A DNA stretch of 64,000 bases from Thermus tenuipuniceus. GTDB lineage: Bacteria > Deinococcota > Deinococci > Deinococcales > Thermaceae. The stretch is taken from contig NZ_PRDA01000007.1 of the NCBI RefSeq assembly GCF_002964845.1, positions 1 through 64,000 on the forward strand. The letters run 5' to 3'. A program made the translations under genes and the position numbers. Positions 15,943 through 25,651 of the stretch are shown one piece after another. Under the pieces are notes generated by a model. The model was not told the origin of the DNA. It searched no databases and was given only the letters and a program-made list of their open reading frames with translations. Within the stretch, counting starts at the first letter, position 1, and each line of letters starts with the position of its first letter.

Positions 15943-17870
15943 CCCCTGCTCTGCTGGGCAACCTGGGTGTCAGCCTGGCCCTGGCCTTTAGCCTTCTGGG
16001 CCTGGCCCTTTCCCTCCTCGCCTACCACCAGGGGGACGGGCGCTTCCTGAAAGGAGCCAAGGCCTTGGTCCTTTCCGCCTTCCTGGCGGCCTTGACGGCC
16101 TTCTTGGCCCTGGAATGGGCCCTTCTCACCCACGACTTCAGCCTGGCCTATGTGGCCCGCAACCACTCCACCCATGACCCCCTCTGGGTTACCCTGGTGA
16201 CTCCCTGGGCGGCCCTCGAGGGGAGCATCCTCCTTTGGAGCCTGCTGCAAACCCTCTACACCCTTTTGGCCAGCCGCAAACCCCTGGACCCCTGGCGGGC
16301 TTCCTTGGTTTTGGCGGTACTTTTTGGCGTCCAGGTCTTCTTCTTCGGGGTGATGGCCACCATCGCCAGCCCCTTCCAAACCCTGCCCAACCCACCAGCG
16401 GATGGCAATGGGCCTAACCCCCTCTTGCAGAACCATTGGATGATGGCCGTCCACCCGGTCCTCATGTACCTGGGCTTCGTGGGCCTGAGCGTGCCCTTCG
16501 CCTATGCGGTGGCGGCCATGGTGGTGCGCCGCTACCAGACCTGGGTGGGGGAGACCCGGTGGTGGACCCTGATCGCCTGGGGTTTCCTCACCGCCGGGAA
16601 GGTGGCGGGGATGTGGTGGAGCTACGAGGTCCTGGGCTGGGGTGGGTACTGGGCCTGGGACCCGGTGGAAAACGCCAGCTTCATCCCCTGGCTGTTGTCC
16701 ACCGCCTTTTTGCACACCGCTATTGTCCAGGAGACCCGGGGGGCCTTCAAGGCCTGGAACTTCGCCTTTGTCACCCTGGCCTTCGCCGCCACGGTGCTGG
16801 GCACCTTCCTCACCCGAAGCGGGGTGATCCAGTCGGTCCACGCCTTTGCCGAGGGGCCGGTAGGGCCTGCCTTCCTGGGTTTCTTCCTCCTGGTTACTGG
16901 CTTGGGCCTGGGCCTTCTCTCCCGGGTCAGCCGGGAGGTGCGGGATACCGCGGTTTTCCGGCTCTTTTCCCGGGAAGGAGCCCTTCTCCTCGGGGCTTTT
17001 TTCTTCGCCGGATGGGCTTTGGTGGTGGTGCTCGGCACCTTCTATCCTTTGCTGGCCGAGGCGTTCACCGGGGCCAAGGTGAGCGTGGGGGCCCCTTTCT
17101 TCAACCAGGTTTCCGCTCCCATTGGGGCGGGTATCCTCCTCCTCATGGGGATAGGGCCCATTTTGCCCTGGCGGAGGCCTAGGGCGGAGGTTTTCCAGAA
17201 TCTATACATTTTATTGGCCGTTCTGCTCCTGGGTACCCTGGTTGGGCTCCTTCGGGGCTACACCTTCGGGGCTTCCTTGGCGGTGGGGCTTTTCCTCTAC
17301 AACACCGCCGCCATCCTCCTCCTGGTGCGGGAGGGGGTGCTGGCCCGCCTTAGGGCAGGGCTTTCCCCCTGGGGATTTTTGGAAAACCGCAGGCGGGTGG
17401 GAAGCCTGCTGGTCCACTTCGCCGTGGCCCTCATGGGCCTCGGTATCGCCTTCAGCCAGACCTACCGCCTGGAGAGTGAAAAAACCCTCTATCGTGGGCA
17501 GGCCTGGGAGGTGGGCGGAGTGCGCATGGAGTTCCTGGGGGTGCGGGCCCTGGACGAAAGGAGGCGGTTTGCCGTGGAGGCTTCCTTGCGCACGGACCGC
17601 TTCGGGGAGGTGCGGCCCAGGCTTCACTTCTACCCGCAGATGAACTCCCCCTTGCCGGCCCCCAAGGTGGTCTACACCCCGGGAAACGACTACTACTTCC
17701 TCCTCATGGACTTTGACCGGGAGAAGGGGGAGTGGGCTTCCATCCGCCTCATTGTTACCCCCCTGGTCTTCTGGATGTGGGTGGCGGGGGGGCTTTTGGC
17801 CCTGGGAACCCTGTACATCCTTTGGCCGGCGGCGGGGCGGGAGGAGGTTAAGGGGGTGAGCCCAGCGTGA
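15939..17870 (+). CDS. ccmF: cytochrome c heme lyase subunit CcmF
   Basis: A 643-residue polytopic protein that ligates heme to apocytochromes. The WWD-type signature is WGGYWAWDPVENASFIPWL (about residues 230-248). Conserved histidines flank it, for example in VHPVLMYLGFVG. The periplasmic C-terminal domain lies around residues 500-600 before a last helix. Size is typical. It overlaps ccmE and ccmG by 4 bases. Confidence 0.93.
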   Translation: MTPALLGNLGVSLALAFSLLGLALSLLAYHQGDGRFLKGAKALVLSAFLAALTAFLALEWALLTHDFSLAYVARNHSTHDPLWVTLVTPWAALEGSILLWSLLQTLYTLLASRKPLDPWRASLVLAVLFGVQVFFFGVMATIASPFQTLPNPPADGNGPNPLLQNHWMMAVHPVLMYLGFVGLSVPFAYAVAAMVVRRYQTWVGETRWWTLIAWGFLTAGKVAGMWWSYEVLGWGGYWAWDPVENASFIPWLLSTAFLHTAIVQETRGAFKAWNFAFVTLAFAATVLGTFLTRSGVIQSVHAFAEGPVGPAFLGFFLLVTGLGLGLLSRVSREVRDTAVFRLFSREGALLLGAFFFAGWALVVVLGTFYPLLAEAFTGAKVSVGAPFFNQVSAPIGAGILLLMGIGPILPWRRPRAEVFQNLYILLAVLLLGTLVGLLRGYTFGASLAVGLFLYNTAAILLLVREGVLARLRAGLSPWGFLENRRRVGSLLVHFAVALMGLGIAFSQTYRLESEKTLYRGQAWEVGGVRMEFLGVRALDERRRFAVEASLRTDRFGEVRPRLHFYPQMNSPLPAPKVVYTPGNDYYFLLMDFDREKGEWASIRLIVTPLVFWMWVAGGLLALGTLYILWPAAGREEVKGVSPA

Positions 17871-18427
17871 GGTTTCCCACAGGGAACAGCTTGAGGACCT
17901 GGCTATGGCTCCTTGTGGTCTTGGCCCTGGGGGGGCTTTTCTACTGGGGGATGCAACGAAATCCCAAGGAGCTTCCCTCGGTGCTGGCCAAGGAGCGCCG
18001 TCCGGCCCCGGACTTCACCCTGCCCGTGCTTCCTCCTTACCAAAAGGAGTGGAGGGAAACCTTCAAGCTTTCCGACCACCTCGGTGAGAAGCCCATCGTG
18101 CTCAACTTCTGGGCCAGCTGGTGCTACCCTGCCTGCTACGAGGAGGCTCCGGTCCTCGAGGCCACCTGGCGCCGGTATAAGGACCGGGTGCTTTTTGTGG
18201 GTATCAACACCCAGGACAAGGAGGGGGATGCCTTGCGCTTCATAGAGCAGTTTGGCCTCACCTTCCCCCAGGTCTTTGACCCCAGGGGCCGGGTGGGGGT
18301 GGACTACGGGATGTACGGGGTCCCGGAGACCTTCGTCATCGACCGGGAGGGCCGGGTGGTGGTCCGCCACGCCGGGGCCATCGACCAGACCACCTTGGAG
18401 CAATACCTGAAGGAGGTGTTGCCATGA
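17867..18427 (+). CDS. ccmG: thiol-disulfide protein CcmG with atypical CX3C motif
   Basis: A 186-residue membrane-anchored thioredoxin-like protein that reduces apocytochrome or CcmH thiols. The anchor is TWLWLLVVLALGGLFYWG. The thioredoxin fold starts at RRPAPDFTLPVL, and the cis-proline loop is YGVPETFVID, both characteristic of CcmG. The active site reads WCYPAC, so the two cysteines are separated by three residues instead of two. The codons TGC TAC CCT GCC TGC at about 18120-18134 are clear in the given sequence. It overlaps ccmF and ccmH. Confidence 0.88.
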   Translation: MRFPTGNSLRTWLWLLVVLALGGLFYWGMQRNPKELPSVLAKERRPAPDFTLPVLPPYQKEWRETFKLSDHLGEKPIVLNFWASWCYPACYEEAPVLEATWRRYKDRVLFVGINTQDKEGDALRFIEQFGLTFPQVFDPRGRVGVDYGMYGVPETFVIDREGRVVVRHAGAIDQTTLEQYLKEVLP

Positions 18428-18855
18428 GGGTTTGGGCGCTTTTGTTCTTCCTGGCCCTAGGGGTTTGGGCCCAGGAAAACCCAGCCTCCCCACCCCCCGA
18501 TCTCTCCCCCGAGGTCTTCGCCATCGCCCGGGAGCTTCGTTGCCCCGTGTGCCAGGGGGAGTCGGCGGCGGAGAGCAACTCCGGGGTGGCGGTGGAGATG
18601 CGGCGGATTATCGCCGAGATGCTTCAAGAAGGGAAGACGGAGGAGGAGATCAAGGCCTTCTTCGTGGACCGGTACGGGGTGTGGATCCTTTACGAGCCTC
18701 CCAGGCGGGGGGTGACCCTTTGGGTCTGGGTGTTGCCGGTTTTGGGCCTGGTTCTTTTGGGCCTGGGGCTTTTCGCCTACTTCCGGCCCAAGAAACCCTT
18801 GCCTCCTGAGCTTCTGGAGGAGGTGGAGCGCCGCCTTAAGGAGCCTCCCGCATGA
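18424..18855 (+). CDS. ccmH: cytochrome c maturation protein CcmH
   Basis: A 143-residue exported protein with the defining motif LRCPVCQGES (about residues 38-47). A signal peptide ends near GVWAQ, and a C-terminal membrane anchor (VWVLPVLGLVLLGLGLFAYF) is followed by a charged tail. It delivers reduced apocytochrome to CcmF and overlaps ccmG and the next gene by 4 bases. Confidence 0.93.
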   Translation: MRVWALLFFLALGVWAQENPASPPPDLSPEVFAIARELRCPVCQGESAAESNSGVAVEMRRIIAEMLQEGKTEEEIKAFFVDRYGVWILYEPPRRGVTLWVWVLPVLGLVLLGLGLFAYFRPKKPLPPELLEEVERRLKEPPA

Positions 18856-19828
18856 TGGCCACCCTTATCTTTCTGGTTCTATTTTTTCTTGGTCTCTACT
18901 TGGCTTTAAGGCCTCTTCGGGGACCCCGGGAACCCTTCCCCGAGCCTCCCCGGCGGGAGGAGCTTCTCAAGGAGCTCGAGGTCCTGAAGGAGGAGGTGAA
19001 GAGCCTGGAGGGGGAAGAGAGGAAGTTGGCCATGGCCCGGATGGTGGAGCTGGAACGGGCCTTGGACGGTTGGCGCCCCCCCGAGCCTCGTCCCTTCAAT
19101 CCCTGGCCCGTGGCCCTGGCCCTGGGGGTGGTGGTCCTGCTGGGGGTGGGGCTTTGGCGCTACACCCTGCCCAGGCTTCCTGGGGAGACCACGGTGACCG
19201 CCCGGGCCGAAGCCCGGGAGCTTAAGGCGCTTCAGGACAAGGCCAAGCGCACCGGGGAGGTGGCGGACCTCCTGGCCTGGGGAAGGCAGGCCTATGAGCT
19301 CCAGGCCTTTGACCAGGCGGCGGAGGCCTACCTGGAGGTGCTCAGGAAGGATCCCACCAACATCGAGGCCGTGCGCCGGGTGGGAATCCTCCTCTTCATG
19401 GGGGGGAGGTTGGAGGAGGCCCAGATGTTCTTGGAGATCGCCCAGCACGCTGACCCCAAGGCCGCGGAGGGCTGGCTTTTCCTCGGGAACCTTTACTTCC
19501 AGAAGGGCCAGGCGAAGGAGGCCATTGCCGCCTGGGAAAGATATCTGGAGGTGGGCGGGGAGGCTAGGGAAAGGGTGGAGGGCCTCATCGCCATGGCCCG
19601 CGCCCAGGCCCAGGGGGGAATGGACGGGAAAACGGTCTACCAGGCCCGCTGTGCCGCCTGCCACGGAGCCGAGGCCCAGGGGGGAGTGGGGCCTAGGCTT
19701 AAGGGAAACCCCATCCTGAAAGCCCCGGAGGCGGTGAGGGAGATCGTGCTCAAGGGCCGGGGCCAGATGCCGGCGGTGCCCTTGGGCGAGGGGGAGCTAA
19801 AGGCCCTCCTGGACTACCTATCCGGCCT

Positions 19829-19832
<4 letters not shown>
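18852..19832 (+). CDS. ccmI: CcmI-like TPR protein fused to a cytochrome c domain
   Basis: A 326-residue protein in the CcmI position. It has an N-terminal helix (TLIFLVLFFLGLYLAL), a charged coiled-coil linker, a second helix (WPVALALGVVVLLGVGLW), then three to four TPR units (about residues 140-250, for example AYELQAFDQAAEAYLEVLRK). This is the usual CcmI layout for chaperoning apocytochromes. Unusually, the last 75 residues form a small class-I cytochrome c domain: CAACH heme site, GVGPRLKG, and axial methionine in GRGQMPAVPL. A fusion of the assembly factor with a cytochrome substrate domain is noteworthy. Overlaps at both ends are 4 bases. Confidence 0.82.
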
Positions 19833-22084
<2,252 letters not shown>

Positions 22085-22093
22085 GGCGGGGTA

Positions 22094-22128
22094 TGCTACA
22101 CTTAGGCTTGGTCTGCCCCTAAGGGGCA
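22094..22128 (+). promoter_or_regulatory. rpsT promoter and leader hairpin
   Basis: Extended -10 TGCTACACT (22094-22102) should start transcription near 22109. The leader then forms a small hairpin TGCCCC-TAA-GGGGCA (22114-22128) just before the ribosome site AGGGGAGA. The hairpin could take part in regulation of S20 synthesis, which is autogenous in other bacteria. Confidence 0.65.
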
Positions 22129-22141
22129 CGAGGGGAGAACG

Positions 22142-22435
22142 ATGGCGCAGAAAAAGCCCAAGAGGAACCTTTCCGCTCTTAAGCGGCACCGGCAGTCTTT
22201 GAAGCGCAGGCTTCGCAACAAGGCTAAGAAGTCGGCCATCAAGACCTTGAGCAAGAAGGCCGTGCTTCTGGCCCAGGAGGGCAAGGCCGAGGAAGCCTTG
22301 AAGATCATGCGCATGGCGCAAAGCCTGATCGATAAGGCGGCCAAGGGCTCTACCTTGCACAAGAACGCTGCCGCCCGCAGAAAGTCCCGGCTGATGCGCA
22401 AGGTGCAGAAGTACCTTTCCACGGTGAGCGCCTAG
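22142..22435 (+). CDS. rpsT: 30S ribosomal protein S20
   Basis: A 97-residue very basic helical protein ([20 protein letters not shown] at the start) matching bS20 over its whole length, including the conserved [16 protein letters not shown]. It binds 16S rRNA early in 30S assembly. AGGGGAGAACG precedes the ATG. thx follows 10 bases later, probably on the same transcript. Confidence 0.95.
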
Positions 22436-22445
22436 GGGGGAGGGC

Positions 22446-22529
22446 ATGGGTAAGGGCGACCGTCGCACCCGCAGGGGCAAGATCTGGCGGGGCACTTACG
22501 GCAAGTACCGCCCGCGCAAGAAGAAGTAG
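22446..22529 (+). CDS. thx: 30S ribosomal protein Thx
   Basis: A 27-residue extremely basic peptide beginning [16 protein letters not shown] and ending KYRPRKKK. It is the Thermus 30S protein Thx (bTHX), which sits in a cavity at the top of the 30S head and stabilises it. The ATG at 22446 has GGGGGAGG upstream. The gene is easy to miss because of its size; its content is unmistakable. Confidence 0.95.
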
Positions 22530-22531
22530 GA

Positions 22532-22560
22532 CCACCCCCTTGGGCAAAGCCAAGGGGTGG
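22532..22560 (+). terminator. hairpin after thx
   Basis: An 11-bp stem with one bulged C (CCACCCCCTTGG / CCAAGGGGTGG) lies 2 bases beyond the thx stop. No T-run follows, so it is either a weak terminator or a 3'-end stabiliser. Confidence 0.6.
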
Positions 22561-22594
22561 GATCCTTGGAGGCCGGAGGCCTAGGGGGTTTCCT

Positions 22595-23335
22595 CTAGGT
22601 GCTCTCCTCTTTTTCCATCTCCCAGGTAAGGTCCCTCAGGAGCCAGCCCCGGCCCGGGGGGGCGAGTTCTCCTGAGGCTAGGGCCTGCACCAGGTACCGG
22701 CGCACCAGGCCGATGGGTACCCCCGAGGCGATCACTTCCCCTAGGTTGTGGGTGCCGTCCAGGAGGGCCTGAAGCTGGCCGAACTCCTCCAGGGTCTTAC
22801 CCTTCCTTCCCTGGTACTTGATCCTTAGGGCGTACCAGGCATAGCGGCGAAGGGGGTAAAGGTCCCCTTCCCTTACCCCCATGTAGGCCCGTTCCATGGC
22901 GATAAGGAGGGGCACGCCCCAGGCCTTGGCGGCCGCCCGGACGCTTCTCCCCCCCTGGAAGACCTCGTAGGGAGGCTTGGGCCGGATGGCCTCGAGGACC
23001 CGGCTGGGCGAGTCCACCAGGGTGCGGAACCGGTCCCATTCGTCGTTGACCCGGGCCCACTCCCCTAAGAGGGTGGAGAAGGGCATGAGGGGTTGGTCCG
23101 CAGCGGGCGGGGTTACCCCGAAGCGGAAAACCCCCTCCTGGGGATGCAGGGGGAAGCTGAAGAGGGCCTCGAGGCCTTCCCAGTCCAGAATGGCCGCCCC
23201 CACCACTTCCCCCCCGGCGAAGCGCAGGGAAAGGGGCAGGGAGCCCACGGAGAGCTCCAGGACACCGGAGCGCCGGTGGCCGTGGATCAGCTCCAAAAGC
23301 TCCACAAGGGGGATGGCGTTCAGGTTTCCTTCCAG
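22595..23335 (-). CDS. DUF4388-domain protein
   Basis: A protein of about 246 residues. The N terminus matches the DUF4388 pattern (EGNLNAIPLVELLELIHGHR, then SGVLEL and a FAGGEVVGA strand), a domain found in bacterial signalling and gliding or pilus-related regulators. The C-terminal half is helical and contains a winged-helix-like end (LVRRYLVQALASGELAP, WLLRDLTWEMEKEE). The frame is open far upstream inside thrB, but homology begins near 23340. No ATG, GTG or TTG is available there; a CTG at 23335 lies 6 bases after GGAGGG and is my choice. It overlaps the end of thrB by 16 bases, so it is probably coupled to it. Confidence 0.68.
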   Translation of the reverse strand: MEGNLNAIPLVELLELIHGHRRSGVLELSVGSLPLSLRFAGGEVVGAAILDWEGLEALFSFPLHPQEGVFRFGVTPPAADQPLMPFSTLLGEWARVNDEWDRFRTLVDSPSRVLEAIRPKPPYEVFQGGRSVRAAAKAWGVPLLIAMERAYMGVREGDLYPLRRYAWYALRIKYQGRKGKTLEEFGQLQALLDGTHNLGEVIASGVPIGLVRRYLVQALASGELAPPGRGWLLRDLTWEMEKEEST

Positions 23336-24198
23336 AAGTATCCCTCCCCTATACCCAAGATTAGGGTACGCCCCTCGCCCCGGTAGCCCTCCAGGGCCTT
23401 CGCTACCTCCTCCAGCGTATCCTCCCGGGACAAGGCGGCCACGGTGGGACCTGCCCCCCCCACGAAGGCTGCCAGGGCTCCCGCCTCGAGGGCAGCTTCT
23501 ATGGCCTCCAGCATCCCCGGCATCAAGTGGGCGCGATGGGGCTGGTGGAGGCGATCCCGGCAGGCTTCCCGTAGGGCCTCGAGCCTTCCTGAGTAGAGGG
23601 CAGCAGGCCAAAGGGCACTGCGGGCCAGATTGAACACCGCATCCTTTAAGGGAACCTTCTCGGGCAAGGCCGCCCGGGCCAGGGGGGTGGGCACTTCGTA
23701 AGGGGGTACGGCCAATACGAAGTAGACCCCTTGGGGCCTGGGAAGGGGGATGGCCAGGGGGGGATCGGCCAGGGCGGCCACGAACCCCCCGTAAACCGCC
23801 GGAGCCACATTGTCGGGGTGGCCTTCCAAGCTGGCGGCCACCTGGAAAACCCCTTCGCCTCCCAGCTTTCCCCCGGAGTACTGGTTTGCCAACGCTACCC
23901 CAGCCACCAAGGCGGCGGAAGAGCTTCCCATTCCCCGGGCCAGGGGGATGGGGTTGAAGGCCCGGATGAGGAGGGGTTCAGGATGCAGGCCTAAAGCCCG
24001 CATCCCTGCCCGGTAGCCCTGGTGGATTAGGTTGTCCGTCCCCTCCACCTGGCCTTCTCCCTCGTAGAGGAAGGCATCTTCCCCCGCGGGCTCGGCCTCT
24101 ACCTCCAGGTAGAGGTCCAAGGCCACCCCCAAAGCGTCAAACCCCGAGCCCAAGTTGGCCAGGGTGGCGGGGACATAGAGGCGGGCTTTACCTTCCAT
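23320..24198 (-). CDS. thrB: homoserine kinase
   Basis: A 292-residue GHMP-family kinase that phosphorylates homoserine in threonine synthesis. The ATP loop is PLARGMGSSSAALVAG (about residues 88-103), the N-terminal motif is VPATLANLGSGFDALG, and the third GHMP motif is VGGAGPTVAAL. ATG 24198 is chosen because the family start aligns there (EGKARLYVPATLAN); 17 extra codons upstream have no family match. A TATGCT -10 (24222-24217) lies upstream. No thrA or thrC is nearby. Confidence 0.92.
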   Translation of the reverse strand: MEGKARLYVPATLANLGSGFDALGVALDLYLEVEAEPAGEDAFLYEGEGQVEGTDNLIHQGYRAGMRALGLHPEPLLIRAFNPIPLARGMGSSSAALVAGVALANQYSGGKLGGEGVFQVAASLEGHPDNVAPAVYGGFVAALADPPLAIPLPRPQGVYFVLAVPPYEVPTPLARAALPEKVPLKDAVFNLARSALWPAALYSGRLEALREACRDRLHQPHRAHLMPGMLEAIEAALEAGALAAFVGGAGPTVAALSREDTLEEVAKALEGYRGEGRTLILGIGEGYFWKET

Positions 24199-24242
24199 AC
24201 GGCTTACACCGCCCCCAGCATACCAAGGGCTTTCCTGGGGTA

Positions 24243-24274
24243 TTGACAAGAAGAAGAAGAAGAAGCCCTATCTT
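24243..24274 (+). promoter_or_regulatory. promoter with a six-unit AAG repeat in its spacer
   Basis: A perfect -35 TTGACA (24243-24248) is followed after 20 bases by TATCTT (24269-24274). Six tandem AAG units (24248-24265) make up most of the spacer. Removing one unit would give the optimal 17-base spacing, so expression could switch through repeat slippage. It points toward the cysteine-rich ORF. Confidence 0.5.
24248..24265 (+). repeat. AAG trinucleotide tract, six units
   Basis: Six perfect AAG copies in an intergenic region between thrB and the accessory ORF. I noticed no other trinucleotide tract of this length while reading the window. Confidence 0.9.
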
Positions 24275-24285
24275 AGGGGTGGAGG

Positions 24286-24294
24286 TGCTATAAT
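24286..24294 (+). promoter_or_regulatory. extended -10 box TGCTATAAT
   Basis: TGC followed by a perfect TATAAT with no -35. Transcription would begin near 24301. The same bases can also be read as the end of a coding frame start (GGAGGT then ATA at 24293), so the promoter reading and the coding reading compete. Confidence 0.5.
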
Positions 24295-24364
24295 AAAGCT
24301 GACACCTCTAGTAGCGCTTGTGGTGGTGGCTTACTGAGGATGGGTGTACGCTCAAGAGATCCCG

Positions 24365-24378
24365 CCTAAAGCTTTAGG
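24365..24378. promoter_or_regulatory. 14-bp perfect palindrome over a ribosome-binding site
   Basis: CCTAAAGCTTTAGG is self-complementary and its right arm merges into AGGAGG (24376-24381), the best ribosome site for GTG 24389. A 9-codon ORF (ATG 24340 to TAA 24367) ends inside the palindrome. This could be an operator or a structure hiding the ribosome site, opened by translation of the short ORF. Confidence 0.45.
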
Positions 24379-24388
24379 AGGAGCTTGT

Positions 24389-24664
24389 GTGGTCGTGGTT
24401 TCCCAGGACAGCATCCACTCGGACCCCAAGGGTGGTTTTACCCCCCTTTGTGGGCCTGAGGCGTGCTTGGACCCGGGAAATGGGGGTGGGGGCAGAGGGG
24501 GTTCAGGCTGTAACAGGGTATGCCTTTGGTTATGCCGCACGTCGTGTTCCTACGTCAGCAAGCAAGTGTGTGAGCCTTTGCCGCCCCGATACGAGATGGT
24601 TTGCAGGGTTATTTCGGTGCCCGTGTGTCACGAATACTGCAACTGGCAGTGTCAGTGTAGGTAA
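24389..24664 (+). CDS. cysteine-rich small protein, start uncertain, possibly decayed
   Basis: I do not recognise this 91-residue frame. It contains 12 cysteines, mostly in the last 55 residues (CNRVCLWLCRTSCSYVSKQV, then EMVCRV, VPVCHEYC and a WQCQCR end), the pattern of a disulfide-stapled or metal-binding peptide. GTG 24389 has AGGAGG seven bases upstream. The same frame continues upstream through VYAQEIPPKALGGAC, which looks like a signal-peptidase site, to a TGA at 24335; before it comes KLTPLVALVVVAY, a good signal-peptide core. So either the gene starts at 24389, or it is a secreted protein whose leader is broken by TGA and lacks a standard start. Local GC is lower than in the flanking genes. 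Confidence 0.45.
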   Translation: MVVVSQDSIHSDPKGGFTPLCGPEACLDPGNGGGGRGGSGCNRVCLWLCRTSCSYVSKQVCEPLPPRYEMVCRVISVPVCHEYCNWQCQCR

Positions 24665-24677
24665 TCAGTGTAGGTAA
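24652..24677 (+). repeat. 13-bp perfect tandem duplication at a stop codon
   Basis: TCAGTGTAGGTAA occurs twice back to back (24652-24664, 24665-24677). The first copy holds the TAA stop of the cysteine-rich frame. It looks like a recent slippage duplication. Confidence 0.85.
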
Positions 24678-24688
24678 GGGGGTGTAGG

Positions 24689-25063
24689 ATGTTTACAACA
24701 AGAGCTTTTGTAAAGAGGGTCGTTTTCTTCCTAGTGGCCCTCCTGGCTTTAGCGGCCATTATCGCTGGGCAAGTGCCTCTGGGCTTCGTGGGGGCGTTCC
24801 TTTTGGGTGTTCTGTTAGGAATGGCCTTGGACTACGCCCTTTACGGTGAGGTGGCTTGGGTGGCCTCTCCTCGCGAGATCCTATTTGGTGCTGCTTTGGC
24901 TGGGCTCCTCTTTCTCGCGCTACTCCTTTGGAAACCCGTCTGGATTACGAATATTCTTGATAGCTTTCTTAAAGAACCAGCCTTTCTCGGCTTCGCCCTC
25001 ACTGTCATTCTCCTAGGGCGTCCAAGGCGCTTGTGGCCCGGTAAGGGGACACAAAAAGGATAA
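24689..25063 (+). CDS. small polytopic membrane protein, unknown function
   Basis: A 124-residue protein that is almost all membrane: hydrophobic segments at about residues 10-30 (VVFFLVALLALAAIIAG), 32-52 (GFVGAFLLGVLLGMALDY), 64-82 (ILFGAALAGLLFLALLL) and 95-110 (AFLGFALTVILLG), with a basic C terminus (RPRRLWPGKGTQKG). I recognise no family. It follows the cysteine-rich frame by 24 bases and could be its transporter, immunity or receptor partner, which is speculation. Its stop codon lies inside the left inverted repeat of an insertion-sequence remnant, so the original 3' end may have been altered. Confidence 0.6.
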   Translation: MFTTRAFVKRVVFFLVALLALAAIIAGQVPLGFVGAFLLGVLLGMALDYALYGEVAWVASPREILFGAALAGLLFLALLLWKPVWITNILDSFLKEPAFLGFALTVILLGRPRRLWPGKGTQKG

Positions 25064-25079
25064 CTCAAAACTTGCACCT
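25055..25079 (+). repeat. left terminal inverted repeat of the IS remnant
   Basis: Matches the reverse complement of 25652-25676 at 24 of 25 positions. It contains the TAA stop of the upstream membrane protein gene. Confidence 0.8.
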
Positions 25080-25651
25080 CCTGAATACCCTGCATAAACA
25101 CTGCCTTTCCCCCAAAGGGGGAGGCCGGCGGTCCAAGGCCCCAAGCTCGGCCATGAGGACCCGCAAGACCACCTCCGGCAAAAGCGACCGCGCCGCCTCC
25201 CGTCCAGCTTCCCACCAGGAAACCTCCCCTCCCCCCGCGGAAGGACTTGCGCATCCAGGGGAGCGGGGAGGCCAAAAGACGCAGGGGGAGGAGGGAAAGG
25301 GCCTTCTCTCCCTTCCCCCGCCACACCCGGTAGGCCCAAGGGATACGCAGGTCCCCCAGGACCAGGTAGAGCACCACCAGAGGAGCCTGGGCTTGGGCCC
25401 CCGCTTGGGCCTGGTCTGGTGGAGGGCTTCCTGGGCCTTGTTGCGAGTCAGGCGAAGGAGGGCGCGGGTGGGCCAGGGGTAGCGGTTGAGGAAGCGGGAG
25501 AGGGTGGAGGGGGATTTGGTTTTGCTGTGCTGGGGCCTGGCCTTGCCGTGGCCGGTGAGAAGGAGGAGGAGAAGCGCTTTCTTCATCCGAAGGGAACCCG
25601 GCGGCCCTTTTCAAGTGGTCCCCCAGGTGCATGGGTATGCGTGGGGTGAAT

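Noticed and set aside
24335-24337. TGA in the cysteine-rich frame read as selenocysteine
   Set aside because: The position expected is a hydrophobic or tryptophan residue in a signal peptide, and no SECIS-like stem directly after the TGA is evident. A nonsense change is simpler.
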